The notes beneath the pieces are model-generated. The model did not search any database, was not told the DNA's origin, and saw only the letters and a list, made by a program, of their open reading frames with translations. DNA of 37,599 nucleotides from a virus, in the IMG/VR virus record IMGVR_UViG_3300045012_000070, positions 1-37,599 of that record; one strand, given 5' to 3'. Below are positions 28,321 through 36,505 of this stretch, one piece after another; position 1 is the first letter of the stretch, and each line of letters starts with the position of its first letter. Both the position numbers and the translations under genes were made by a program.

Positions 28321-30425
28321 TGGCCTTCGACTACCAGAATCCTTCGGTCGCACCTTTCGTATCTGTTTATGATGATCCGAATGCTGATATAACCAACAAG
28401 GCTATATCGCATCTTCGGCGCATGAGGTACTTCAGAAAACAATACGATCAGCGTCGTGCCTTTTTTTACAGACAGTACCTAGGCCAACGCGACCCGAAGT
28501 TCTTCCCGAACAACATCACACCCAGGGCGAACACCTTTGTCCCGTACCCTTATGCCAATGTGGAAACCATTGTATCAAGGGTGCTTGATGCGTTCTTTTC
28601 TTACGAAGACTGGTTAGAGTGTAAGGGGCGGTCCGCGAAGGATGAACCCGCGGCTGAGAAGATGCAAGTGGTTCTCCTTAGGCTCCTCAAGCGTGCAGGG
28701 TTTGTTCAAGCCTTCGAATCCCTCGTGCGAAACATTGTGATTTACGGGCACGCCGCGATGAAGGTGGATTGGGATTGGGATTACGATGTGGTGACTTATG
28801 CCCAGCCTATCCCTGCAATCGGCCCCGACGGTCAGCCCTTGATTCAAGCGGTGATGAACCCCGAGACCATGCAGCCGGAGATGCAACCAGTGATTCTTGG
28901 TTACCGCCCGGCTCAAAAACAAGTTCTACGCAATCGGCCCCGGTTCCTCCCCATCGACGTTTATGACCTTCTGGTCGACCCCGACGGGGGAATCTGGGCT
29001 CACTTGACTGAACGAACCCTCGGACAAATGATCCGTGAACAGACCATGAGCCTCCAAGCCGCTTCCCAAGATCCCTCCAAGAAACCCCTCTATCTTCCAG
29101 AGAGCTTCGACAAACTTGTCCAGCGAGTCTCGGAGAACGTCCGGAAGCCGGACGACCCCATGGATACTGTTATAAGGATCGCAGAGGTCTGGGATGAATA
29201 TGCCCAGACGCAGACGATCCTCACCTACGGTGAAGATGCTGAGGCGATCTCGTGGAAGGACCTGCGCGCTAGCTACCGCGCTGCTGGTTACTCCCCGTTC
29301 AAACGTAAGGTATATGCCGGGGTTCCTCTTCTTCTCTACCATGGTGAAATTCCTTTCATGCACAAGCGTGCGCCAATTGTGGCCACGAACTACGTTAAGA
29401 TTCCGAATGAGGTATTCGGATTAGGTTCAATTGAGATCATATCTGACTTGACGGAGTCCCTCAATACCTTCGTCAACATGATCACTGACAACTGGAACAT
29501 TAGTATCAACCGGCGCTATGCTTACGACGTCAACGCCGACATCGACCACGAAGCCCTTAACAACTTCAACGTCCCGGGCGGCAAGATCGGAGTTACCGGC
29601 GATCCCTCCAAGGTGATCATGCCCCTCCCGTTCTTTACTCCGGCGACTGGGGATTACCAGATCCTCGAAGTTTACAAAATGATGATCGAGAACGCCTCGG
29701 GCGTCTCGGACTTTTATTCCAAGGGCATGGGGAGCCCGACCAACAACAAGACCGCCACTGGGATTAACTCGGTGATGCAGGAATCGAATTTTAGGTTCAA
29801 GATGTTTATCCGGAACCTCGAACTCGACATCCTCCAACCCCTCCTTCAGATGTGCGCGTCGATGGTCCAGCAATACATCTCGGACCCCATCGAACTCCAG
29901 ATCACCGGCGAGAACCCCTCAATCAAAAAATGGATCACCCTCCAACCCGAGGAACTCATCGGGACCTTGGACTTTGATTTGGTGGCGGCTAATTACGCTT
30001 CCAACCGAATGATCCGCCAACGCAACATCATGGCCCTCGTGAACATCATGGCCTCGAGTCCGGTGTTCGCGCCGTATGTCAATCCTTACGAAACAGCCAA
30101 AGAACTTTACAAAGCCTTCGAGATTCGCAACGTCAATAAACTCCTGCTAGCGCCTCCCCAAGTTCAAATGATGCAGATGCAGCAACAGGAGCAACAGATC
30201 AAAATGATGATGCTCGAATCCATGATGGACACCGAAGGTAAGGCCCGCATCGGCCAAACCAAACCCCAAAAGACCACCGGCAAAGATGGGAGGCCTCGGA
30301 CCCAACAGTTCGAAGGCAAGATCCCAGGCGCTGGCCTCGAGGGCAACATCCGCGAGTTGGCCCAATCAATGGGCGCTAACGGGATGGGTCTTGAGGGTAT
30401 GGGTCAAGTTCCCGAGGAAGGGTAA
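28320..30425 (+). CDS. portal protein
   Basis: 701 residues. Position (before scaffold and major capsid) and length fit large portals of short-tailed phages. N-terminal helices with Tyr/Arg/Phe repeats, a long middle domain and a Gln/Met-rich C-terminus (residues 615-640, MQMQQQEQQIKMMML). Motifs such as VYDLLVDPDGG and FGLGSIEIISDL match portal families. It forms the ring through which DNA enters and leaves the head. Starts in a TAATG junction with the gene at 27991. Confidence 0.8.
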   Translation: MAFDYQNPSVAPFVSVYDDPNADITNKAISHLRRMRYFRKQYDQRRAFFYRQYLGQRDPKFFPNNITPRANTFVPYPYANVETIVSRVLDAFFSYEDWLECKGRSAKDEPAAEKMQVVLLRLLKRAGFVQAFESLVRNIVIYGHAAMKVDWDWDYDVVTYAQPIPAIGPDGQPLIQAVMNPETMQPEMQPVILGYRPAQKQVLRNRPRFLPIDVYDLLVDPDGGIWAHLTERTLGQMIREQTMSLQAASQDPSKKPLYLPESFDKLVQRVSENVRKPDDPMDTVIRIAEVWDEYAQTQTILTYGEDAEAISWKDLRASYRAAGYSPFKRKVYAGVPLLLYHGEIPFMHKRAPIVATNYVKIPNEVFGLGSIEIISDLTESLNTFVNMITDNWNISINRRYAYDVNADIDHEALNNFNVPGGKIGVTGDPSKVIMPLPFFTPATGDYQILEVYKMMIENASGVSDFYSKGMGSPTNNKTATGINSVMQESNFRFKMFIRNLELDILQPLLQMCASMVQQYISDPIELQITGENPSIKKWITLQPEELIGTLDFDLVAANYASNRMIRQRNIMALVNIMASSPVFAPYVNPYETAKELYKAFEIRNVNKLLLAPPQVQMMQMQQQEQQIKMMMLESMMDTEGKARIGQTKPQKTTGKDGRPRTQQFEGKIPGAGLEGNIRELAQSMGANGMGLEGMGQVPEEG

Positions 30426-30426
30426 A

Positions 30427-30472
30427 GGAGCAGTGCGAACAAGCAGGCGTGGCCTACGTGGCACCAAGCTCC
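30427..30472 (+). other. structured intergenic RNA element
   Basis: Nested stems: GGAGC (30427-30431) with GCTCC (30468-30472); GTGC (30433-30436) with GCAC (30461-30464); AGGC (30445-30448) with GCCT (30452-30455) around GTG. It lies directly after the portal stop and just before a hairpin-motif copy, mirroring the arrangement at 22647-22760. Confidence 0.45.
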
Positions 30473-30479
30473 AGGGCAT

Positions 30480-30503
30480 CCTCCTCACATAAAACGGGGT
30501 GAG
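30480..30503 (+). promoter_or_regulatory. copy of the hairpin motif (variant stem)
   Basis: CCTCCTCAC, ATAAAA, CGGGGTGAG: here CTCAC (30484-30488) pairs perfectly with GTGAG (30499-30503), while the inner CCTC/GGGG pairing is also possible. The gene at 30517 has its own AGAGGGA ribosome site downstream of the motif. Confidence 0.55.
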
Positions 30504-30516
30504 AATCAGAGGGAAT

Positions 30517-30873
30517 ATGTTTCAAGACGTACATCATTACCACACAGTTGAGATTGACAAGGATTCCAAACTCCCTGAATTAACCGGGGACTTGAGAGAG
30601 TCAATCAAGGCGCTGGTCAACCATCCAGGTTTTCAATATCTCCTGGCTCGCTTCCGTCATCAAAAGGCGGCAATGGAAACCAGCCTTCGGGAAGGGTTTA
30701 ACCTTACCGAAACTCAGTTGAGGTATATCCAGGCTGGAACTTTTTGGGCCGGACACTTCGACCGCGAGATCAAACTTTTAACTCAAACCGCTCCTAAGGC
30801 TCAGCCTGTGCTCGACAACGAGCACGAGCAGTTTGAGAAAATCCGACAGTCAATTGATTTGATCGGATCGTAA
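30517..30873 (+). CDS. hypothetical head-region protein, 118 aa
   Basis: I chose ATG 30517 (MFQDVHHYHTVEIDKDSKL) with AGAGGGA before it; an upstream GTG lies inside the hairpin motif. Helical, with a charged tail. Between portal and scaffold, so likely a head-assembly or minor head protein. No family recognised. Confidence 0.6.
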   Translation: MFQDVHHYHTVEIDKDSKLPELTGDLRESIKALVNHPGFQYLLARFRHQKAAMETSLREGFNLTETQLRYIQAGTFWAGHFDREIKLLTQTAPKAQPVLDNEHEQFEKIRQSIDLIGS

Positions 30874-30916
30874 GCTCCAGGCCACAAGCCTGAATCTAGT
30901 CTCACAAGGACAACCA

Positions 30917-31861
30917 ATGCCTAACAACGTTTCCTCTGGTTTCGATCGAGGGTATGTAAGCCTCGATGGAGCGCCGGTGGCAGACAGTTCCTGGGACGAT
31001 TTGTTCCCGCCCGAAGGAACCCCCGCCACACCGCCACAATCGGTGCAAGGAACAAACCCTCAGAGTCAAACGCCACAAACGTCGAGTACTCCGTCTCAGC
31101 CGTTTTTACAGGCTGGTCAAACGGTTTATCTCACCCCTGAGGCCGCAGTCGAAGGTACTATCCACAAAGACCAGTACATCGATCGCGTACGAACTTTCTT
31201 AAAGGATCAAGGTTTTGATCCCAATAAATTGGAGCGCGTTCCCGAGTCAGCACCACAAGTGACTGCCCCGGCCGGACCCAACTTTAAGTATTATGGCCAA
31301 GGCCAGAAATACTTTGATGCGCTTGCAGGTGCAGCTGATCGTCGAGATCGAAACGCCTACGAGCAGATTACCCGAGAATACAACCAGGAGGCTCTCAATG
31401 CCACCCTGGCTCCTTATGGTCCCTTGCTAGCTGAGGTTGCCCGACAACGAGCAATCCGTCAAGTAAGTGACGAGATTCCTGACTTCCAGCGATTTGCCGG
31501 ATCTCCTGAGTTTCGCCGGACCATAGATTCAATGCCTCTTATTAAAGAATTGGCGAACATCGGGGAATCGGATCCAAACGCTGCAGCCCGTCTTCCTGAA
31601 GTTTACAAGACGGTCTACCTAATGTATCAGGGAACCCGGAACCCGCAAGTGAGTTCACCGGCACCTCTAACCCAGGCGCCTCCTGTCCAAAATACCCCGA
31701 CTGCGAGGCCCACATCCACGATGCCCCAATCAACCCTAACCCCCCCAGCACCGGCCCCTGATACTCGGGATTGGACAACCAATCGCGAGGCTCGTAAGCA
31801 ACTCATCAAGGACGGCGAGCAGCGGGTAGGAATGGCTGATTGGTCTTCGCTTGGAATGTAA
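30917..31861 (+). CDS. scaffold-like protein
   Basis: 314 residues, Pro/Gln/Thr-rich at both ends with helical, charged middle (residues 75-235), the usual make-up of phage internal scaffolds, which guide capsid assembly and are then lost. It lies directly before the major capsid gene. The name rests on position and composition, not on a specific motif. Confidence 0.6.
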   Translation: MPNNVSSGFDRGYVSLDGAPVADSSWDDLFPPEGTPATPPQSVQGTNPQSQTPQTSSTPSQPFLQAGQTVYLTPEAAVEGTIHKDQYIDRVRTFLKDQGFDPNKLERVPESAPQVTAPAGPNFKYYGQGQKYFDALAGAADRRDRNAYEQITREYNQEALNATLAPYGPLLAEVARQRAIRQVSDEIPDFQRFAGSPEFRRTIDSMPLIKELANIGESDPNAAARLPEVYKTVYLMYQGTRNPQVSSPAPLTQAPPVQNTPTARPTSTMPQSTLTPPAPAPDTRDWTTNREARKQLIKDGEQRVGMADWSSLGM

Positions 31862-31892
31862 ACCTTGTAGCGGGTCTAATTCGAGGAAACTA

Positions 31893-32912
31893 ATGAATCG
31901 CTTTACTAAATTCGTGACGAACGCATTGTTCGTCTTCTTCGGGTTGGGCCCTGATGTCGTAACTGTTACGTCGGGTAGTGCGGGCAATGCGGGATCAACC
32001 GCTGCTGAGTTGATTACCTACATGTCTGCCCGTCTCTTGGAAGTGGCCGAGTTTAACACCATCCTCGACCAGTTCGGAGACAAGCATCCTCTGCCAAGCA
32101 ACTCCTCGAAGACGATTCGGTTCGTCCGTGAAGAGAAGCTGACTGTGGCTGCTACCCCGACTCAGTTGACTGAAGGCATCCCCCCGGATGCTGTGGGTCT
32201 CACCCTTAACCAGATTGAGGCAACGATCGAGCAATACGGCTCGGTGGTTAGGTTGTCTGACTTGGCCGAGATCACCGCTCGTCACAACGTGATTGAGCGT
32301 ACGATCTATGTTCTGGGCTTGCAAGCCGCAGAAACTTACGACCAGTTGATTTTCAACGTCCTCAATGCTGCAACCAACACTTATTACCCCTTCAACCGCG
32401 CCGGTGACACCAGTGTCCTCGGTTCGGATTTGGTGGCCTACGTTGACCTGGTTGAACTCGACGCTGCCCTGCAAGATCAGGGTGGACGTCCGTTCGAAGG
32501 CGGGGAATATGTTTTTGTTACACCTCCGCAGGTTTACGCTGGACTCCTGAAGGATCCAGACTTCAAGGCTTCAAACCAGTTCCGCGCGCCAGACAAAATC
32601 TGGCGAGGCGAAGTAGGAATGCTGGGTGGGTTCCGCGTTATTCGCTCGAACTCTCCGGCATTTGCTGCAACGTCTCAGGCGGGCGCTGGTCAGGCCTCGA
32701 AGGTCTTCTCCTCGTTTGCACTCGCCAGGTTTGCTTATCAGATCACTGATTTGCAGAACCTGCGGGTCTATGTGGTCGCTCCTGGCGGCCAGCTGGATCC
32801 ATTGCAACAGTCGCGGAAGATCGGCTGGAAGTTCGCGTTCAAGTCATTGATCACAAACCAAAACTGGGTACGTCGAGTACGCAGCGCTGGTGCGAACAGT
32901 GTTACTAACTAA
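31893..32912 (+). CDS. major capsid protein, N4-gp56 type
   Basis: 339 residues from ATG 31893 (GAGGAAACTA before it). Recognised as N4-gp56-like from the order RLLEVAEFNTILDQFGDK, then LPSNSSKTIRFVREEKL (roughly residues 60-80), LTEGIPPDAVGLTLNQIEAT, and QYGSVVRLSDLAEI; this family is an HK97-type capsid protein found in N4-like and many environmental podoviruses. A GC terminator follows, so it may be the main transcript end of the head block. Confidence 0.85.
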   Translation: MNRFTKFVTNALFVFFGLGPDVVTVTSGSAGNAGSTAAELITYMSARLLEVAEFNTILDQFGDKHPLPSNSSKTIRFVREEKLTVAATPTQLTEGIPPDAVGLTLNQIEATIEQYGSVVRLSDLAEITARHNVIERTIYVLGLQAAETYDQLIFNVLNAATNTYYPFNRAGDTSVLGSDLVAYVDLVELDAALQDQGGRPFEGGEYVFVTPPQVYAGLLKDPDFKASNQFRAPDKIWRGEVGMLGGFRVIRSNSPAFAATSQAGAGQASKVFSSFALARFAYQITDLQNLRVYVVAPGGQLDPLQQSRKIGWKFAFKSLITNQNWVRRVRSAGANSVTN

Positions 32913-32919
32913 TTAACCT

Positions 32920-32944
32920 AAGGGGAGGGTTTCTCCCTCCCCTT
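32920..32944 (+). terminator. terminator after the capsid gene
   Basis: AAGGGGAGGG (32920-32929) pairs with CCCTCCCCTT (32935-32944), five-base loop, then GATTTG. The U tract is short, so termination is likely partial; it would give high capsid mRNA relative to downstream genes. Confidence 0.6.
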
Positions 32945-32958
32945 GATTTGAGGATAAT

Positions 32959-33177
32959 ATGGGTTTCTCTTTTGAACAATCTGGTCCCGGAGATACCATC
33001 ATGAACATGCATCGCCCTGATGGGCACGCGCATCTTGACGAGAAACACGACAAGATGAACCGTACCCCTTGGCTCTCTCAGCTCCCTCAAGGTGCTGGGT
33101 TGGAGACTCCTGAGGATCCTTCTCAGGGGGGCAGTGGTCACGGTGACTCTGGGTTCTCTGGCGGAGGTGGGGTGTAA
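32959..33177 (+). CDS. hypothetical 72-aa protein
   Basis: MGFSFEQSGPGDTIMNMHRP..., then His/Asp-rich, Gly/Ser-rich end (GGSGHGDSGFSGGGG). Likely disordered; perhaps a head or tail peptide. GAGGATAAT before the ATG. Ends TAATG. Confidence 0.5.
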   Translation: MGFSFEQSGPGDTIMNMHRPDGHAHLDEKHDKMNRTPWLSQLPQGAGLETPEDPSQGGSGHGDSGFSGGGGV

Positions 33178-33524
33178 TGTCGCTAGTACCGACTTCTCCT
33201 ACCGCTGTCCAGCCGAACGTTTGGGAAACTCCCAAGGAAACTTGGCAGTTCGTGTCCGTCCCCGAGGAAGACTCCTTGGGCGGGCCGTTCCCAACCATCT
33301 CCCTTAACAAGGAATACTTCGAAGCCGGCAAAACCTATCAAGTGCCGAAGCAGATCGCAGCCTATGTGTTGGACCGAATTAAGGTCCATAATCGTGCGGC
33401 TGTTCGACTGCTCCAGCCTAACGTAGACATGAAGGCTATCGGCGACATCAACAACGCCCCTGCAACTATGGTTGCCGGGAATCGCGCGATTGCTGTTGAC
33501 GGCGCAGGTATTCGCACCCAGTAA
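33177..33524 (+). CDS. virion-like protein, 115 aa
   Basis: MSLVPTSPTAVQPNVWETPK..., mixed alpha/beta with a conserved-looking core (YQVPKQIAAYVLDRIKVH). Starts at a TAATG junction. Located between capsid and lysin genes; head completion or tail-joining role is possible. Family not recognised. Confidence 0.5.
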   Translation: MSLVPTSPTAVQPNVWETPKETWQFVSVPEEDSLGGPFPTISLNKEYFEAGKTYQVPKQIAAYVLDRIKVHNRAAVRLLQPNVDMKAIGDINNAPATMVAGNRAIAVDGAGIRTQ

Positions 33525-33525
33525 C

Positions 33526-33948
33526 ATGGATGCCGAGTTAATCCAACTCGCCAAACAAACGGCCACCAAGTACGGGTTAGACCCCGTACTTGTGTGTGCT
33601 GTGATTGAACAAGAATCGGCCTGGAACCAATGGGCTGCTAGGTTTGAACCCCGTTTTTTAGCGAGGTATATACAACCTCTTGGGCTCTTTGATCTCACCG
33701 AGGCCAATCTCCGATCAACCTCATTTGGGCTCATGCAATTGATGGGCGAGGTGGCCAGGGAGCTTGGTTATAAAGGCCCGTTGTGTCAGTTGTGCGATCC
33801 CCCTGTGGGGCTGGTCCTCGGATGCCAGCACCTCGCTAATAAGTTTAAGCAACACCCCGATGTTACCGCGGCTCTCCTCGCTTGGAACGGGGGCGCCAAC
33901 CTTGATTATCCGGCCCAAGTTTTGGCTCGAATGGACAAGTATAAATGA
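33526..33948 (+). CDS. lytic transglycosylase (SLT-like)
   Basis: 140 residues from ATG 33526. Motifs of the SLT/lysozyme fold: VIEQESAWN with the catalytic Glu at about residue 30, FEPRFLARY, FGLMQLMGEVA (about 67-77) and LLAWNGG near the end. It cleaves peptidoglycan between MurNAc and GlcNAc, probably to let the DNA through or to lyse. No signal peptide. A reversed hairpin-motif copy lies inside the coding sequence (33645-33666). Confidence 0.8.
   Translation: MDAELIQLAKQTATKYGLDPVLVCAVIEQESAWNQWAARFEPRFLARYIQPLGLFDLTEANLRSTSFGLMQLMGEVARELGYKGPLCQLCDPPVGLVLGCQHLANKFKQHPDVTAALLAWNGGANLDYPAQVLARMDKYK
33645..33666 (-). promoter_or_regulatory. copy of the hairpin motif within the lysin gene, reversed
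   Basis: Minus-strand reading: CCTCG, loop CTAAAAAA, CGGGG, TTCA. It encodes part of FEPRFLARY, a segment that the protein family also conserves, so the match could be partly forced by coding. It is the only copy well inside a gene. Confidence 0.4.
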
Positions 33949-34556
33949 CCCCGACCGTGTTTCTTATCAGGCACGGCAAGACCGAGATGAACGACCCTGG
34001 GAACGAGAAGATCCGGGGTTATTCGGATGTCCCGTTGTCGCATGATGGTAAGGCCGGGGTTGAGGCCACCGCGAAGTTCCTCAAAGACGGGGGGTTTAAA
34101 ATCACTCAAGTCTTGTCTTCACCTCTTGCTCGTGCCATGCATACCGCTCAAATAGTAGCGGATGAGCACGCCCGAGTCTACCCTCATGCGGGTTTGCTGC
34201 CTTGGAACCTGGGAGAGTACACCGAGAAAGCAGTTAAGGATGTGGCCCCTAAGATGGATCACCTCCAAGCCATGCCCGACATTAAGGCACCCAAGGGTGA
34301 ATCCTACCGCGACTTCTACAATCGTTGGGGGGATTCTTTGGATCGGATGTTTGATTATGCCAAGAACCACCCTGACTCGATTCTCGCAGGAGTGGTTCAT
34401 TCCCGCAACCTTTTAGCCCTCCCCTCCCTTATTGATGGCAAAGAGATCGGTGACGTCCCTGTTAAAGGGGGTCCGCATCCTGGATCGGTCACTCAATTGA
34501 CCCGCGGGGCTGATGGGACTTGGGAGATGCAAGTAATTTGGGAAGGAATAGAATAA
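33945..34556 (+). CDS. histidine phosphatase-family protein
   Basis: 203 residues. Phosphoglycerate-mutase-like: LIRHGKTEMN with nucleophile His at residue 10, SSPLARAMHTAQ (58-69, Arg 63), NLGEYTE (acid at 91) and VVHSRNL with the second His at 152. It removes phosphate from small molecules or proteins; substrate unknown. ATGA overlap with the lysin gene. Such genes occur in some phages, with unknown benefit. Confidence 0.75.
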   Translation: MTPTVFLIRHGKTEMNDPGNEKIRGYSDVPLSHDGKAGVEATAKFLKDGGFKITQVLSSPLARAMHTAQIVADEHARVYPHAGLLPWNLGEYTEKAVKDVAPKMDHLQAMPDIKAPKGESYRDFYNRWGDSLDRMFDYAKNHPDSILAGVVHSRNLLALPSLIDGKEIGDVPVKGGPHPGSVTQLTRGADGTWEMQVIWEGIE

Positions 34557-35290
34557 TGTTCAAACGACTTCTTTTGACCCTCGGACTATTAACCGGGATA
34601 GCCTTCGCTCAAAGCGGTGGCGCTTTTGGCGGGGTGCCTGTTATCTTTCCAAGCGGACAGTATGTACCGAATGCATCTATCCGCGTGTGTCAGACTCCGG
34701 CTAGTGGTACTCCTTGCTCCAATCTCGCCACGATTTACACTGACGCAACCTTGGCATTTTCACAGTCCAATCCAATTGCATTGACACCATTGAATTTTGG
34801 CCAGTTCTCGTTTGGTGCGGCTCAAGGGAATTATCAAGTTCAGATTAGCGCTCCAGGACTCAATACTTATTCCTTCCCTGTTACATTTGGGATTCCATCC
34901 GGGACTACTATTGCTAGCCCAACAATCACCAATCCAACGGTTAGCAACGGAACCTTTTCTGCCCCGACCTTGACCAATCCGATCATCAAGGGCAGTATGT
35001 GTCCTTCTGGTGCCACGGCGTGTCAAGAAGTACGTACGACATCTGTTTGTACTACCGGTGCAACTTCGTTTTTGGCCGCGTCTGCTTGTGCAACGACCAT
35101 GACTTGGAACACTGCGTTTCCTGATGCCAACTACACCGCTGTGTGCAGTCCGAGTACAGGAGTGGTGTCCGGTGTGCCATTGCTCTGGTATGTCTCAAAA
35201 TCACCGACACAAGTCACGGTCAACTTTATTCCTGCTACGAGTGTAGCCGCGCAATTCTCTGAAATTGACTGCGCTGGATGGCACGATTAA
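34556..35290 (+). CDS. exported cysteine-rich protein, 244 aa
   Basis: Signal peptide MFKRLLLTLGLLTGIAFAQ, then IFPSGQYVPNASIRVCQTPA and repeated beta strands with about ten cysteines, including CQTP..GTPC and CAGW near the end. Pattern like the other exported proteins here, and typical of secreted bacterial surface proteins. Its place between the phosphatase and adaptor genes suggests a tail or receptor role. Start at a TAATG junction. Confidence 0.6.
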   Translation: MFKRLLLTLGLLTGIAFAQSGGAFGGVPVIFPSGQYVPNASIRVCQTPASGTPCSNLATIYTDATLAFSQSNPIALTPLNFGQFSFGAAQGNYQVQISAPGLNTYSFPVTFGIPSGTTIASPTITNPTVSNGTFSAPTLTNPIIKGSMCPSGATACQEVRTTSVCTTGATSFLAASACATTMTWNTAFPDANYTAVCSPSTGVVSGVPLLWYVSKSPTQVTVNFIPATSVAAQFSEIDCAGWHD

Positions 35291-35293
35291 TCA

Positions 35294-36505
35294 ATGCCTA
35301 CTGTAAATCCTGCTGCAGGTAATCCGCTCTTCACCATTACCAACACCGCTCAGAACATCATGGATGCGGTGGCGAGAGACGTGCGTCAAACCATCTCGAG
35401 TTCCGATGTTACGACGCCCGGCCCGACGATCCTCCTCGACTTCGTGAATCGCGTGTCCGAGGAGATGCTCCGTACCTCGCGGTGGACCTTTACTTTGGCG
35501 CCTCCACAATCGTTTGTGACTCAATTAGGGGTTACCAAATACTGGATTGGACCTACGGGTCAGGCTCCAGCAGGAGTGTTTGATACTGGCCTCAATCTCA
35601 CTGACTTTCGTATAATCAAACCTAAGTCGGTCCGGGACCTGTCAAACTCTCGAACCCTGGGTCACATGGACGAGAGTCCTCTTACTACGCGCCTTAAGTT
35701 TCCTGACAATACCTCGCGTCTCGGGCTCCCGCGCGTGTGGCAACAGGACGCCTCGACCCCGAGTGTTCTTACGATTTATCCCGCCCCTGATAACCAAAAC
35801 AACTACTCTCCCCAACCCGAACCCCCGATCCTAGGGATCGTGGCTGGAGGGGCACTCCCTGCTCGAATTTATTTTGTTACGGTGACGTATGTGGATAGTT
35901 TGGGGGGTGAGTCTACTGCCCCTTACGCCCAGCAAATTTACATCCCGGCTAACATGTTACTCCAAGTCTTCCCACCTGAGGAACCTGAAGCTACCAACTC
36001 GGCGGGGTTGGCCTACAATCGATACAACGTTTACGCCGCCAACGCCGGGACCAACGAACATAACGTCATTTACTACCAGAACACCACCCAGCAAGCCACG
36101 TTGATAAGCACTAACTATCCGTGGTTTGAACCCACGTCCGGATTAACCACCACCGGTTCTAACCCCCCGTCCCAAAACAACGCAGCCCCGATCAATGGGT
36201 ATGTGATTGAATTCCGGTATTTTCGGCAGCGCATTCCCTTGACTGATCCAACCCAGGTCCTTCAGATCCCCGATGATTACAAGGATGTGTTGATTGCAGG
36301 AACGGACGCCATGACTTTTCATTACTTGACTCGACCACAAGAAGCAATGGCCAAGTACCAAATCTACCGTGATGGTTTATCTCAAATCATCCGCGACCTG
36401 AACTTCATAACCAAGGGCTCGGATTACATCTCACCAGATTCCGCGAGTTCGACGAGCTTCTCGCCGTCAATCGAGTCTCTTGATATTTCGGTCTTGATTC
36501 CCTAA
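35294..36505 (+). CDS. head-tail adaptor candidate, 403 aa
   Basis: The helical start (NPLFTITNTAQNIMDAVARD, ILLDFVNRVSEEMLRTSRWT), a fibronectin-like insert (VTVTYVDSLGGESTAPYA) and the C-terminal FRYFRQRIPLTDPTQ..IPDDYKDVLIAG..AM match the pattern of phage adaptor or connector proteins of the short-tailed type. No tape-measure or sheath signature. It would join portal to tail. Ends TAATG onto the next gene. Confidence 0.55.
   Translation: MPTVNPAAGNPLFTITNTAQNIMDAVARDVRQTISSSDVTTPGPTILLDFVNRVSEEMLRTSRWTFTLAPPQSFVTQLGVTKYWIGPTGQAPAGVFDTGLNLTDFRIIKPKSVRDLSNSRTLGHMDESPLTTRLKFPDNTSRLGLPRVWQQDASTPSVLTIYPAPDNQNNYSPQPEPPILGIVAGGALPARIYFVTVTYVDSLGGESTAPYAQQIYIPANMLLQVFPPEEPEATNSAGLAYNRYNVYAANAGTNEHNVIYYQNTTQQATLISTNYPWFEPTSGLTTTGSNPPSQNNAAPINGYVIEFRYFRQRIPLTDPTQVLQIPDDYKDVLIAGTDAMTFHYLTRPQEAMAKYQIYRDGLSQIIRDLNFITKGSDYISPDSASSTSFSPSIESLDISVLIP

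Noticed and set aside
33645-33666. Seventh motif copy in the lysin as a certain regulatory site
   Set aside because: The same bases encode the family-conserved FEPRFLARY, so coding constraint may explain part of the match; kept as low-confidence copy.
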